From contig CALFWR010000015.1 of NCBI GenBank assembly GCA_937928555.1, forward strand, positions 1 to 40,270: 40,270 bases of DNA. Reading direction: 5' to 3'. Shown in pieces: positions 32,501 to 40,270 of this stretch; the first letter of the stretch is position 1; each line of letters opens with the position of its first letter. Position numbers and translations under genes: made by a program. Source of the stretch: an uncultured Pirellulaceae bacterium (GTDB lineage: Bacteria; Planctomycetota; Planctomycetia; Pirellulales; Pirellulaceae). The notes under the pieces were generated by a model. The model searched no databases. It saw nothing but the letters and a program-made list of their open reading frames with translations, and had not been told where the DNA came from.

Positions 32501-33277
32501 ATGAGCTATCTGCAGGATCTTTTTTCGCTTTCAGGAAAAACAGCTGTCATCATTGGTGGAACCGGTGAGCTTTGTGGTGCGATGGCCGAAGGGATCGCCG
32601 CAGCGGGTGCAAGCGTCGTTTTGGTGGGCCGGAGCGAAGAAAAAGCCCAGGCCCGGATCGCAAACATCACCGCCTCGGGCGGCACCGCGACTTTTGAAGC
32701 CTGCCAGGTGGATTCCCGCGACGAACTGGAATCACTCAAAAATCGCATCATCAAAAGCCACCGCAAGGTCGACATTTTGGTCAACGGAGCGGGCACCAAC
32801 AGCGCCACGCCATTCCTTGAGATCGAAGAAGACGAATGGGACTGGATCTTTCGCGTCAACATGAAAGGCGTGTTCCTCGCCTGCCAGATCTTTGGCCCGC
32901 AGATGATCAGCCAGGAAAACGGCGGATCGATCATCAACGTCGGTTCGATGTCAGGCCTGATTCCGCTTTCGCGAGTTTTCACCTATTCGGCCAGCAAAGC
33001 CGCAGTGCATAACCTTTCAAAAAATCTTGCCCGCGAATGGGCCACCCAAAACGTCCGCGTCAACACACTGGTCCCGGGGTTCTTTCCCGCTGAACAGAAC
33101 AAGAAAGTTCTCACCCCCGAACGCGTGCAACAGATCATGGGTCACACGCCGATGAATCGATTCGGCAACGCCAACGAACTCATCGGCGCTACGCTCCTGC
33201 TGGCCAGCGATGCGGGCTCATTCATGACCGGCGTCGAAATGGTCGTTGATGGTGGCTACGCCGCGATGACCATTTAA
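32501..33277 (+). CDS. SDR family NAD(P)-dependent oxidoreductase
   Basis: A 258-residue classical short-chain dehydrogenase. The cofactor motif GGTGELCG (19-26) is a variant of GxxxGxG with Cys before the last Gly. NNAG is replaced by NGAG (95-98). The catalytic Ser lies in NVGSMSG and Y162/K166 in YSASK. The C-terminal [21 protein letters not shown] and [10 protein letters not shown] recall the sugar-acid branch of the family (mannonate/fructuronate-type or gluconate 5-dehydrogenase-like), so a sugar-acid substrate is a moderate guess. The crcB gene starts 19 bases after its stop, so they are probably co-transcribed. Confidence 0.87.
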   Translation: MSYLQDLFSLSGKTAVIIGGTGELCGAMAEGIAAAGASVVLVGRSEEKAQARIANITASGGTATFEACQVDSRDELESLKNRIIKSHRKVDILVNGAGTNSATPFLEIEEDEWDWIFRVNMKGVFLACQIFGPQMISQENGGSIINVGSMSGLIPLSRVFTYSASKAAVHNLSKNLAREWATQNVRVNTLVPGFFPAEQNKKVLTPERVQQIMGHTPMNRFGNANELIGATLLLASDAGSFMTGVEMVVDGGYAAMTI

Positions 33278-33296
33278 CCCGCCGGAAACTCGCACC

Positions 33297-33695
33297 ATGA
33301 AAGCCATTCTCTTCGATTGCCTTCTTGTTGGCGCCGGTGGCTTTGTCGGTGCGCTGTGCCGGTTCGGAATCGCCGGGCTGGCATCCAGACTGTTCACGAC
33401 CAGCTTTCCTCTGGGAACGCTTGTCGCCAACGTCGCCGGTTGCTTTTTGATCGGCCTGTTGATCGGGTCAGGGCAGGGCGATGCCAACCGGAACCTGAAA
33501 CTGGCTTTTGGCATCGGCTTCCTTGGAGCCCTAACGACGTTTTCAACTTTCGGGGCCGAAACCGTCGCCCAAGCCAAAGACGGTGCGATCGCGATTGCCG
33601 CCGGTAACGTGATCCTCAACGTCGCCCTGGGCCTGGTGGCGGTCGTCGCCGGGATGTGGTGCGCTTCGCTCTGGCAACGACCGGACGCCGGTTGA
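33297..33695 (+). CDS. crcB: CrcB/FluC fluoride ion channel
   Basis: The 132-residue protein has four membrane segments and the family marks GGFVGALCRFGI (14-25), FPLGTLVANVAGCFLIG (37-53, with the pore Asn45) and GFLGALTTFSTFGAE (74-88, with the phenylalanines of the fluoride path). Such channels work as antiparallel dimers and let toxic fluoride out of the cell. A single gene rather than a split pair is consistent with a homodimer. It follows the SDR by 19 bases and converges with the MFS-PlsC-ligase gene. No fluoride riboswitch can be placed in the 19-base gap, so control must lie before the SDR gene or be absent. Confidence 0.95.
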   Translation: MKAILFDCLLVGAGGFVGALCRFGIAGLASRLFTTSFPLGTLVANVAGCFLIGLLIGSGQGDANRNLKLAFGIGFLGALTTFSTFGAETVAQAKDGAIAIAAGNVILNVALGLVAVVAGMWCASLWQRPDAG

Positions 33696-33731
33696 TCCGG
33701 AAATGAACCTCGCCTTTCAACACCATCGGCC

Positions 33732-36700
33732 TTACTGGTTGTAAATCTCTTTGGCGGTGTCCTTGATGCCGCGCAAGTCCAGCTTTCCGGTGCCCAGGAT
33801 CGGCAATTTTTCGACGCGATGAAAACTGTCAGCCGCAGGAATGAAGATGTTCGGCAAACCCTCGGCTTTCAACGCCTCCCGCATTTCGTCCGGCGTTTTG
33901 TGATCAACGGTGTACAAGACCACCAGACGTTCGCCTTTTTTCTCATCCGCAACCGACGTCACCGCAACATGCAAATTGTCATCTGAATCGTCATCGGGAG
34001 TCAGGTCCAGCAATTTGGAAAGCACCTCTTCGACAGCAAGGTGCGGCACCATCTCGCCACCGATCTTTGAAAATCGACTCAAGCGACCCGTGATCGTGAT
34101 GAAGCCATCTTCGTCGATCTTTCCCATGTCGCCGGTTTTGAACCAGCCATCAATCACCACTTCGGCCGTCGCTTCGGGCTTGTTCAGGTAACCCAACATG
34201 ACCGTCGGGCCGGAAACCCAAAGCATCCCTTCTTCGTTGGGGCCAAGATCCTGATCGGTATCAAGGTCACGCACGATCGCCATCACGTTGGCGATCGGAC
34301 GGCCAACGGTCCCCGGTTTGAACTCGACCTGGAATTTACTTTCCTGCCGTCTCGCGCCCGGGATGTTGGCGCAAACAGCCGGAGAAAGTTCCGTGATGCC
34401 GTATCCCTGCACCGGGCGAACACCGAATTTTTCTTCATACTGGTCCGCCAGTTCGGGCGGCAATCGCTCCGCACCGGTCACGACCGTATTGAGCGTCGCA
34501 AATTGCTCCGTCGTGCAGCGACGCATGTAGCTGCGCAAAAACGTCGGCGTCGACATCAGAATCGTGCCTTTGAATTTTTCGACCATCTTGCCGATCTGTT
34601 TGGCATCCAGTGGATTGACATGATAGGCCCCACTGATCGGCGTCATCATCGCGCCCCACAGCGTGATCGTGTAGCCAAACGAATGAAAGAACGGCAAAAT
34701 CCCCACGATCACATCGCCTTTCACGAACCGGGCCGCCTTTTCAAAACCCCGCACGTCCATCAGCACGTTTTGATGCGAAAGCATGACGCCCTTGGGGACT
34801 CCCGTCGATCCCGACGTAAACACGATCGTCATCAAATCATCGGGCTTGATCGAGTTCAGCCCCAACAGGCGACACAGCATCGAACCGGGGACCGCAAACG
34901 CCTGAAACAGCCCCACGACTTTATCCATGACACCGACTTCTTCCTTGAAGTCATCCAGGTACACCAGTTCCGCATCCAGCTCAAAATGCGAAAACTTCTC
35001 CATCACCTTTTTCGTGGTCAGGACGTGCTTGATGCCCGCTTCGTGGATGCAATGATTCATCAAATCATTGGACAGTGAATAGTTCAGGTTGATCGCCACC
35101 CGTTTATCAAGCGACAGGGCAAGGTTCACAATCGTGCCGCCGACCGTTGGGGGAATCAGCACGCCAACATGCTGTTCGCCGTCGGCCAACGCCAACCGGC
35201 GCAACAGCCGACGCAAAATCAACGCTCGTCCCAGCGCCATCCCGCCGGTCGCCTCCTGCTTGAGCGTATCGCCGACCTTGAACTGGAACTTCTGACGCTT
35301 GGCGACGGTAACGAATTCGGCGACCGGACTGCGGAAGGGACCTACGTAGTTGGACACGGCTTGGGTACTCAACGCTTGCATGGACTGTCGGATGGGAACC
35401 ATATCGGTTGGTTGCGGTTCAACCGGATCACCAATCGTAATACAAAGCGGCCGACGAATGGAACGCGGCAACTTCCAAATCGCCTTGCCCTCGGAATAAC
35501 TGAAAATGCTTCCCCAGAGTTGATCCATGTACACCGGAATAATGGGAACCTGCCGGTCCTGAAGAATCTTTATCAAACCGGGCTTGAGCGAACGAACCTG
35601 GCAATTTGGAGAAATGCCGCCTTCTGGGAAAAGCCCCAGCCACTCGTTGTTGTCCAGCGCAACACGTGATTTCCTGAACGCCTCTCGAATCGACTTCGGC
35701 CCGCCGGTAATCAAAATAATCCGACAGTACTCAGCCCACTTTTTCATCACCGGATTGTTGAAATTTCCAGCCCACGCGATCACGCGAAACGGCTGGGGGA
35801 TGAAAGACAACACCAGCGGACCGTCCAGCCAGGAACTGTGATTGACCACCAGCACCGCGGGCTTTCCCTGGGGAAGCTTTTCCATGCCCACGATCTTCAC
35901 CCGGTACAGACATCGAAACATAAAGCTCCACGCCAGCCGCATCGCATCGCGCGACAACCGCCAGAGCGCGAAACCCAGCACCGGAACCGTCAACAGCCCC
36001 ATCAAAAAGAAAATCTGCCGCGAGGAAAGCAACGGCAAACTCGACGCTCGCCGAATCACGGTCTTCAGGGACCGGCGCGAATCTTCACCCGTGGCGTCAA
36101 ATAACTCTCGGTAGTCGTTGTCGGTGACGGTGTCCGGCTCCGCATCAGCAGCAATCGACTCGTTGGCCTGCAAACGCTGCTTTGCGTCGGCATAGATCAA
36201 CTCGTAGTTGGCCCGCACGTGGTCTGCAGCCGCAGCGACCGGAAAAGGATTCGACGCCAAAACCCTCGCCACCGGATCGTCGTCCTGGCTTGACCAGTTG
36301 CTTTTGAATTGGCTCACCGCCGCTTCGATCTTTCCGCTACTCTTGCTGAAGAACTTCAAACTGCTGACCTGTTTTTCAAGCCCCGTGGTTTCTGTTTTGT
36401 GGTACCCAAACCGCAACCCACCAAACGCCAGCGACAACACTGCCACGCCAGTGAACATCAAACAATTGGTTGCCGACAGAATTCGCCCTCGCTGTTGAAC
36501 CGGGCTCTTGTGCTGCAGGTACGCATTCAGCGGGACGTCAAAGAACCCCGCGCTCACACCCAGCCCCGCCAGCAACACACAAGCCACCACTAGGCCCCAG
36601 CCAACGCTGCCGGTCAGGAAACTTGCCGGTGTAAACGCCAACGCAACCAGAAACAGAACCATTCCTGCGGCTCCCAGCGGAACCAGCCCCAATTCAATCC

Positions 36701-37658
36701 GGCTTCCAGAGACAAAACCAGCAATCACACTGCCAACCCCAACCCCCATCACCAGCGAAACCAACAATGGCAGTTTTTCGAACTCATCGATACTGCCGCT
36801 TTCATCCGCGAAAGCATCAATGTTGATCTGGGCCAGGCCCGCAATCGACAAAAAGAAAATCGTCCCCAACGCCACGCGAAACAGCGGACCGCGTTTCGAC
36901 AGATCGACAATGTCGCGCCACGTCTCGGCCAGAAAGTTCACCGGAAACGGCGACGTCGGATTGGCGGCACTTCGCGCGCGAATCACCAGGCTGACCACCG
37001 TCCCCACCACCGCGACGCCTATCAGCACCAAAGCCGTCAACCAGATGCTCTGCTGCCCTTGAGGCCCGGCAATGTCGGCGATCTTGTTGCCGATTCCCAT
37101 CCCGATGATGACCGCAGACAAAGTCGCAAGGGCAAAGATGCCGTTGCCTTTGGAGATTTCTTTTTCGGACAGAATCTCCGGGATCGTACCGATCTTTGAC
37201 GGCGCAAAAAGCGCACTTTGGGCGCCCATCAACGCCACCGTCGTCATCAACATCCACAAGCTTCCACACAACAGCGACACCACACCAAGGATCATCACGA
37301 CCACTTCGGCGATTTTACAGGCCACGATAACGTCCCGCTTGCGAAACCGATCTGCTAACCAACCCGCTGGCGATGCCAAAATCAGATAGGGCAAGACGAA
37401 ACAAAGCGTCCCGAACATCAGGATGTTGCCATGATTGTCGGCCGACACAAATGTCTTCCCCACGCCGATCACGAACCAGCGAAAGATATTGTCATTGATC
37501 GCGGTCAACCAGTTGGTCCACAACAGCCCCTGAAAACTGGGCGACCAGATTCCGTTGCGTTCCGGTGGTTCAACTTGAAGCGGGGGCTTGGGGCCTGATG
37601 CGGCGGTGGCGTTGTTCACTTGGCTCTCGGAAGTTCTCGGTTCGTTGCGCTCGCTCAA
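33732..37658 (-). CDS. MFS transporter - PlsC acyltransferase - AMP-dependent ligase fusion (Aas/LplT-like)
   Basis: This 1308-residue protein joins three modules. Residues about 40-430 form a major-facilitator transporter (LLWTNWLTAINDNIFRW, PAGWLADRFRKRD, as in LplT). After an insert of about 120 residues and a further membrane segment near 560, a PlsC domain has NHSSWLDG (H607, D612) and FPEGG near 675. From about 800 an AMP-forming ligase carries FTSGSTGVPKG near 947, YGITELSPAV and GDMGKIDEDGFITITGR. In enterobacteria the transporter LplT and the two-domain Aas are separate proteins that import lysophospholipid and re-acylate it; here all are in one chain. The function is therefore probably lysophospholipid uptake and repair. 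It converges with crcB. Confidence 0.9.
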   Translation of the reverse strand: MSERNEPRTSESQVNNATAASGPKPPLQVEPPERNGIWSPSFQGLLWTNWLTAINDNIFRWFVIGVGKTFVSADNHGNILMFGTLCFVLPYLILASPAGWLADRFRKRDVIVACKIAEVVVMILGVVSLLCGSLWMLMTTVALMGAQSALFAPSKIGTIPEILSEKEISKGNGIFALATLSAVIIGMGIGNKIADIAGPQGQQSIWLTALVLIGVAVVGTVVSLVIRARSAANPTSPFPVNFLAETWRDIVDLSKRGPLFRVALGTIFFLSIAGLAQINIDAFADESGSIDEFEKLPLLVSLVMGVGVGSVIAGFVSGSRIELGLVPLGAAGMVLFLVALAFTPASFLTGSVGWGLVVACVLLAGLGVSAGFFDVPLNAYLQHKSPVQQRGRILSATNCLMFTGVAVLSLAFGGLRFGYHKTETTGLEKQVSSLKFFSKSSGKIEAAVSQFKSNWSSQDDDPVARVLASNPFPVAAAADHVRANYELIYADAKQRLQANESIAADAEPDTVTDNDYRELFDATGEDSRRSLKTVIRRASSLPLLSSRQIFFLMGLLTVPVLGFALWRLSRDAMRLAWSFMFRCLYRVKIVGMEKLPQGKPAVLVVNHSSWLDGPLVLSFIPQPFRVIAWAGNFNNPVMKKWAEYCRIILITGGPKSIREAFRKSRVALDNNEWLGLFPEGGISPNCQVRSLKPGLIKILQDRQVPIIPVYMDQLWGSIFSYSEGKAIWKLPRSIRRPLCITIGDPVEPQPTDMVPIRQSMQALSTQAVSNYVGPFRSPVAEFVTVAKRQKFQFKVGDTLKQEATGGMALGRALILRRLLRRLALADGEQHVGVLIPPTVGGTIVNLALSLDKRVAINLNYSLSNDLMNHCIHEAGIKHVLTTKKVMEKFSHFELDAELVYLDDFKEEVGVMDKVVGLFQAFAVPGSMLCRLLGLNSIKPDDLMTIVFTSGSTGVPKGVMLSHQNVLMDVRGFEKAARFVKGDVIVGILPFFHSFGYTITLWGAMMTPISGAYHVNPLDAKQIGKMVEKFKGTILMSTPTFLRSYMRRCTTEQFATLNTVVTGAERLPPELADQYEEKFGVRPVQGYGITELSPAVCANIPGARRQESKFQVEFKPGTVGRPIANVMAIVRDLDTDQDLGPNEEGMLWVSGPTVMLGYLNKPEATAEVVIDGWFKTGDMGKIDEDGFITITGRLSRFSKIGGEMVPHLAVEEVLSKLLDLTPDDDSDDNLHVAVTSVADEKKGERLVVLYTVDHKTPDEMREALKAEGLPNIFIPAADSFHRVEKLPILGTGKLDLRGIKDTAKEIYNQ

Positions 37659-38201
37659 GGCAGCTCAACTGCACAGCATAACGTTTTCAGCTCGCTCCTC
37701 CGCTACCCCTGCCAACAATCTTTGGCACTATGCATATGGCGGCTGGAAAGGGGCACCGAAGAAGCGAAATTTGACCGGCAACATGGTGACCTGCGCAAAT
37801 CGCTCTCAAGCAATCCGGATTGTATCGGCTGAAGCCAGCCTGCGTGAATCGCCCGCGTGCAGGGGCGGAGCGGTCGTGCTCTCGGGAGCTGCCCATCGTT
37901 GAGACGACCATCAAATTGGCACGGCCGAAACAACCAGAACACCGACCAACAGCCTGACCACCTTTCTGGTCGCCGTTGGGGAATTCAAAGCCGTTGTAGA
38001 ATGCCACAAAATGTCCATCAACAGGCAAAACATGGAAGCGTCAAATTCCTGACAACTGCTAGAGCCTTCCAAAACGCCACAACGGATTCAACGAATTCGA
38101 CGGGGTTGTTCCGGGTACCCCAAATCGCTCAAGTCCACGGCGCTGCGGTTCGATAACGATAGCACAAAACTGGTCTTCGCTTCGCCCTCTTGATTCAACC
38201 T
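37659..38201. other. 543-bp intergenic stretch without a clear gene
   Basis: No reading frame here has a plausible start, signal or family likeness. It separates the start of the large fusion gene from the small membrane protein and must contain the former's promoter. A weak hairpin can be drawn at 37946-37979 (CCAAC and GACCA pairing with TGGTC and GTTGG). I see no copy of the 187-bp element and no other repeat. Confidence 0.55.
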
Positions 38202-38546
38202 ATGAACCGAACCGTAATGATGACGCTCGGCTTTCTCCTGATATTCATTGGGATTCAGTTGAATGTGGTCGACAGCTACGTAATGACTCCTCGAATGAGT
38301 CGATTCCTCTCTGACAATTTTTCCAACAGCCAACCCTTCGGCGGACCGGAAATCATCAACCAACAACCGTTTCAACAATCTTTTCAACAAGCCAGCTTTG
38401 GACAGCCTCCAAGGGTTGAAGTGCCACGTCCGAGCCTTGGGTTTGCCAACGTTCCCAATCGAATTATTCACCCACCGGGCTGGATTGGTTGGCCGATCAT
38501 GTTTCTGGGAGCCGTCTTTTTCCTAAACGGAGTCATCAGGCGTTAG
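38202..38546 (+). CDS. Small two-TM protein with Gln/Phe-rich middle
   Basis: I do not recognise this 114-residue protein. It has an N-terminal hydrophobic segment (MMTLGFLLIFIGIQLNVV, residues 6-23), a Gln/Phe/Pro-rich middle (NQQPFQQSFQQASFGQPP) and a C-terminal hydrophobic segment (IGWPIMFLGAVFFLNGVI) ending in RR. This suggests two membrane passes with the middle on one side. The ATG at 38202 is preferred to a TTG four codons earlier. No strong ribosome-binding site is seen. The gene stands alone between the 543-base gap and a repeat element. Confidence 0.65.
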   Translation: MNRTVMMTLGFLLIFIGIQLNVVDSYVMTPRMSRFLSDNFSNSQPFGGPEIINQQPFQQSFQQASFGQPPRVEVPRPSLGFANVPNRIIHPPGWIGWPIMFLGAVFFLNGVIRR

Positions 38547-38659
38547 CTGACAATTTGACTTCTGGTGAACACACAAACGCATAAAGCACCAGTTCGAAGC
38601 GTAAACGGATGGAGTCTGGTCGATCATTCGTTATGTTTCGGCTGGTGTTTTTTTCATAC

Positions 38660-38845
38660 CCCGGATTATTCACGAGGCGTGGGCGTCAGAATCAGTTCCG
38701 ACAGTGATCCGCGACTCTGATGCGATGAAACGATCGCTGTGGTTTCATTTACTGGATGATTTACATTTCTTGTTAAAAGTCAGGCTTTCCCTTGCTGCTG
38801 TTGGCAAGACGTAGGATCAACGCCCGTCGTCGTGAATAATTCCGG
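38660..38845 (-). mobile_element. 187-bp inverted-repeat element, copy 7
   Basis: A 186-base copy in minus orientation. Flanks are CATAC (38655-38659) and CTTAC (38846-38850), a target duplication with one mismatch. One A of the ATGAAAACC start region is missing, which breaks the inner frame. It occupies the middle of the 38547-38955 gap, which otherwise holds only the leader of the STAS gene. Confidence 0.88.
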
Positions 38846-38955
38846 CTTACCAGCCCTGCTGATTCTTTTTCAACGCTTGGATCGTTGCCCCGTGGAGTTT
38901 ATCATTGAGTCGGTGGCCATCAGCGGTCTCCAAGCAATTAACGACGGAACAATAG

Positions 38956-39321
38956 ATGAGCAGCGAACTGGAGTGTCTGGAACTCGACCGCGTGGAATCG
39001 GTCGCGGTGATCAAGTTCCGCGACAAAAAAGTGATGGATCCCAGCCGTATCGAACAACTGGGAAAGGAACTCTTGGCACTGATCGAAAATGAAGACAACG
39101 ATTGCCTGTTGATTAACTTCGACAACGTCAGTTTCTTTTCCAGTGCCGCGATCAACAAACTGATCGTTCTCGAAAAGCAGGTGCGAGCCAAAGGTGGCAA
39201 ACTTCGTTTGTGCAATCTGCGCCCGGAAGTTCGAGACCTGTTCAGCTACACCAGCCTGGATCAGATGTTCCAGATCGATCAGGAGCAAACCGAATCGATT
39301 GAGGCTTTCCAACAAAGCTAG
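38956..39321 (+). CDS. STAS-domain anti-sigma factor antagonist
   Basis: The 121-residue protein is a single STAS domain, as in SpoIIAA/RsbV, which binds an anti-sigma kinase and is switched off by serine phosphorylation. The region NVSFFSSAAINKLIVLEKQVRAKGGKLRLCNLRPEVRDLF corresponds to the usual segment around the phosphorylated Ser. The paired Ser is kept but the Asp normally before it is Phe here. GGA stands six bases before the ATG. The HATPase gene follows 33 bases after its stop, giving the standard antagonist-kinase order. No sigma factor gene is adjacent in this window. Confidence 0.88.
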   Translation: MSSELECLELDRVESVAVIKFRDKKVMDPSRIEQLGKELLALIENEDNDCLLINFDNVSFFSSAAINKLIVLEKQVRAKGGKLRLCNLRPEVRDLFSYTSLDQMFQIDQEQTESIEAFQQS

Positions 39322-39353
39322 ACTTCCGATGCGTTTACCGAAATTTTAACGTC

Positions 39354-39791
39354 GTGCCGCTCCCGCCCCGTGATATGGGAAACCTGCTTCACATCATCGA
39401 CAAGACACTCCGCAGCGACCCTGCGGAATGCCCCGGGCTCATCAAGGAGCTCGTTGCGCTCCTTGAGCGCGAACGCTGGAGCAAAGATGAAATCTTCGCT
39501 ATCCGGATGGCGGTCGAAGAAGCATTCATTAACGCGGTCAAACATGGCAACCGCGAAGCCCCCGACAAAACGGTCGACGTCAAACTGGAGATCTTCGACG
39601 ATCGTTTTTCCGGACGGATCGCCGATCAGGGCGACGGCTTTTGTCCCGACGACGTGCCCGATCCGCGTGATGACGCAAACCTCGACCGGTGCAGCGGTCG
39701 GGGCGTGCTGCTGATCAAGACATTCGTCGACGAAGTCCGTTACAACCAGTGCGGCAACGTGGTCGAGATGACAAAATTCCGCCAGCGATAA
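39354..39791 (+). CDS. RsbW/SpoIIAB-like serine-protein kinase (HATPase_c)
   Basis: The 145-residue protein is a stand-alone GHKL ATPase of the anti-sigma kinase type. The N box is VEEAFINAVKHGN, the G1 box DQGDGFCPDDVPD and the G2 box GRGVLLIKTFVDEV. It would phosphorylate the STAS protein encoded just upstream and sequester a sigma factor or another target. GTG at 39354 is the first possible start; an ATG seven codons later (39375) is an alternative, and neither has a clear ribosome-binding site. The end of the gene lies ten bases before a fragment of the 187-bp element. Confidence 0.88.
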   Translation: MPLPPRDMGNLLHIIDKTLRSDPAECPGLIKELVALLERERWSKDEIFAIRMAVEEAFINAVKHGNREAPDKTVDVKLEIFDDRFSGRIADQGDGFCPDDVPDPRDDANLDRCSGRGVLLIKTFVDEVRYNQCGNVVEMTKFRQR

Positions 39792-39946
39792 TGCCAATAA
39801 TCCCGAATTATTCACGAGGCGTGGGCTTGCCTTTCAGTTCAATCAATGAACACCGTACCAGTCCGAAAAAAATCCTATTTCGGACCTCATCAGCGAGGCG
39901 AACCGAATTCTCGGAAGCGATCCCGCTTGGGGGACGCCTGGTGGTC

Positions 39947-40062
39947 TGTCAGCATTAAAAATTAGGATTGTTCAGATCAGCCGTTTGGGCGTTAGCCCCG
40001 GTTTTTCGTTTCGGAACCGTGGCTATCGCCAAAACGGCTAACCCTAAAATCCAATGCTGACA
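39947..40062. repeat. Large imperfect palindrome (hairpin-forming)
   Basis: TGTCAGCATT at 39947-39956 is complementary to AATGCTGACA at 40053-40062. Further in, AGCCGTTTGGGCGTTAGCC pairs imperfectly with GGCTATCGCCAAAACGGCT. The centre is CCGGTTTTTCG / CGGAACCG. The whole 116 bases could fold into one long stem. It contains no coding frame. Confidence 0.75.
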
Positions 40063-40065
40063 CTC

Positions 40066-40079
40066 CACTAGTACTAGTG
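40066..40079. repeat. Perfect 14-bp palindrome
   Basis: CACTAGTACTAGTG is fully self-complementary. It lies four bases beyond the large imperfect palindrome and twelve bases before the inverted left-type arm of the composite element. Confidence 0.7.
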
Positions 40080-40114
40080 TGATTTAACGGCAATCAACGC
40101 CCATCGTCGTGAAT

Positions 40115-40270
40115 CCCGGATTATTCACGACGACGGGCGTTAATTCTACGTCTGGCCAACAGGAGCCAGGGAAAAGTTGAATTTCAACAAGAAATGTGAA
40201 TCATCCGGTAGATGAAAACCACAGCGATCGTTTCATCGCATCAGTGTCGTGGATCACTGTCGGAACTGAT
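40115..40270 (+). mobile_element. 187-bp inverted-repeat element, last copy, cut by window edge
   Basis: It starts with CCCGGATTATTCACGACGAC and matches the plus-orientation consensus to the end of the window, about 156 of 187 bases. It is inserted in the left-type arm of the composite element, directly after CGTCGTGAAT. The expected target repeat on the other side is outside the window. The inner reading frame is open as far as visible. Confidence 0.9.

Larger units (their letters stand above)
39802..40114 (-). mobile_element. Composite element: ends of the 187-bp family around an unrelated core
   Basis: The left end is CCCGAATTATTCACGAGGCG plus TGGGC (39802-39826), a right-type arm. The other end is AATCAACGCCCATCGTCGTGAAT (40092-40114), an inverted left-type arm broken off by the next copy. 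The 265 bases between them share nothing with the usual core. They hold a small perfect hairpin (GTCCGAAA at 39861-39868 with TTTCGGAC at 39878-39885), a large imperfect palindrome and a 14-base palindrome. It looks like a second, longer element type that uses the same ends. Confidence 0.65.

Noticed and set aside
32501..33277. SDR as the OleD partner of the OleC-like protein
   Set aside because: It is a 258-residue classical SDR with sugar-acid-type features, whereas OleD is a longer extended SDR, and it lies 5 kb away.
33278..33296. Fluoride riboswitch in front of crcB
   Set aside because: Only 19 bases separate crcB from the preceding SDR gene, too short for the riboswitch, and no matching motif is visible.
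847..40270. Interpretation of the repeats as REP/BIME sequences served by a RAYT transposase
   Set aside because: The units are 187 bases long with inverted ends and 5-bp target duplications, unlike short REP palindromes, and no RAYT gene is present in the window.

Overview
The window looks like chromosomal DNA of a planctomycete, most likely of the Pirellulaceae type. The signs are a DUF1559 protein, a formylmethanofuran:tetrahydromethanopterin formyltransferase gene in a bacterial setting, a BlaI/M56 pair whose peptidase carries a long tail of carboxypeptidase-regulatory-like domains, a SUMF1-BNR fusion, an OleC-type synthetase, several TTG/GTG starts and generous intergenic spacing. There is no rRNA, tRNA, CRISPR array, phage or conjugation gene, and no intact transposase gene in the window.

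Layout. 1-6.8 kb: a membrane-anchored hypothetical, a fatty-acid desaturase and a PlsC-type acyltransferase (minus strand), then ftr, a PhyH-type dioxygenase and a DUF58 protein (plus). 7-13.2 kb: a SUMF1-BNR fusion converging on a BlaI-M56 operon with a near-perfect 28-bp palindromic operator, and a small secreted protein. 13.5-17.6 kb: a minus-strand operon (B3/B4 tRNA-editing-like protein, unknown protein, DUF1559 protein), then a second minus-strand operon (YceI, four-TM protein). 17.9-25.3 kb: S9 peptidase, a strong bidirectional terminator, a DUF937-type membrane protein, and a SEC-C/TPR - ferredoxin reductase - sugar isomerase operon. 25.5-33.7 kb: OleC-like synthetase, nucleoside monophosphate kinase, M61 peptidase, a peptidylarginine/agmatine deiminase family gene whose signal peptide lies out of frame across a C7 run, a membrane thioredoxin, an SDR and a CrcB/FluC fluoride channel. 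33.7-39.8 kb: a 1308-residue MFS-PlsC-AMP-ligase fusion, a small membrane protein, and a STAS / HATPase partner-switching pair.

The most unusual signal is not a gene. A family of about 187-bp non-autonomous transposon-like elements sits in the intergenic regions. Its ends are CCCGGATTATTCACGA inverted repeats, and at least five copies show exact 5-bp target duplications (GTGAT, TTGAT, ACCAA, ATCAG, CTAAA). One copy is inserted inside another. At the right edge the same two end types enclose an unrelated core containing a large imperfect hairpin, and another copy is inserted in one of those ends. Most copies carry a 27-codon reading frame that ends inside the right inverted repeat. I take this to be a deletion-derived or MITE-like family mobilised by a transposase encoded elsewhere in the genome.

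Functionally the window is rich in lipid and acyl chemistry (desaturase, two PlsC domains, two AMP-forming ligases) and in exported peptidases and regulators. The lipid genes are dispersed rather than arranged in one pathway operon.
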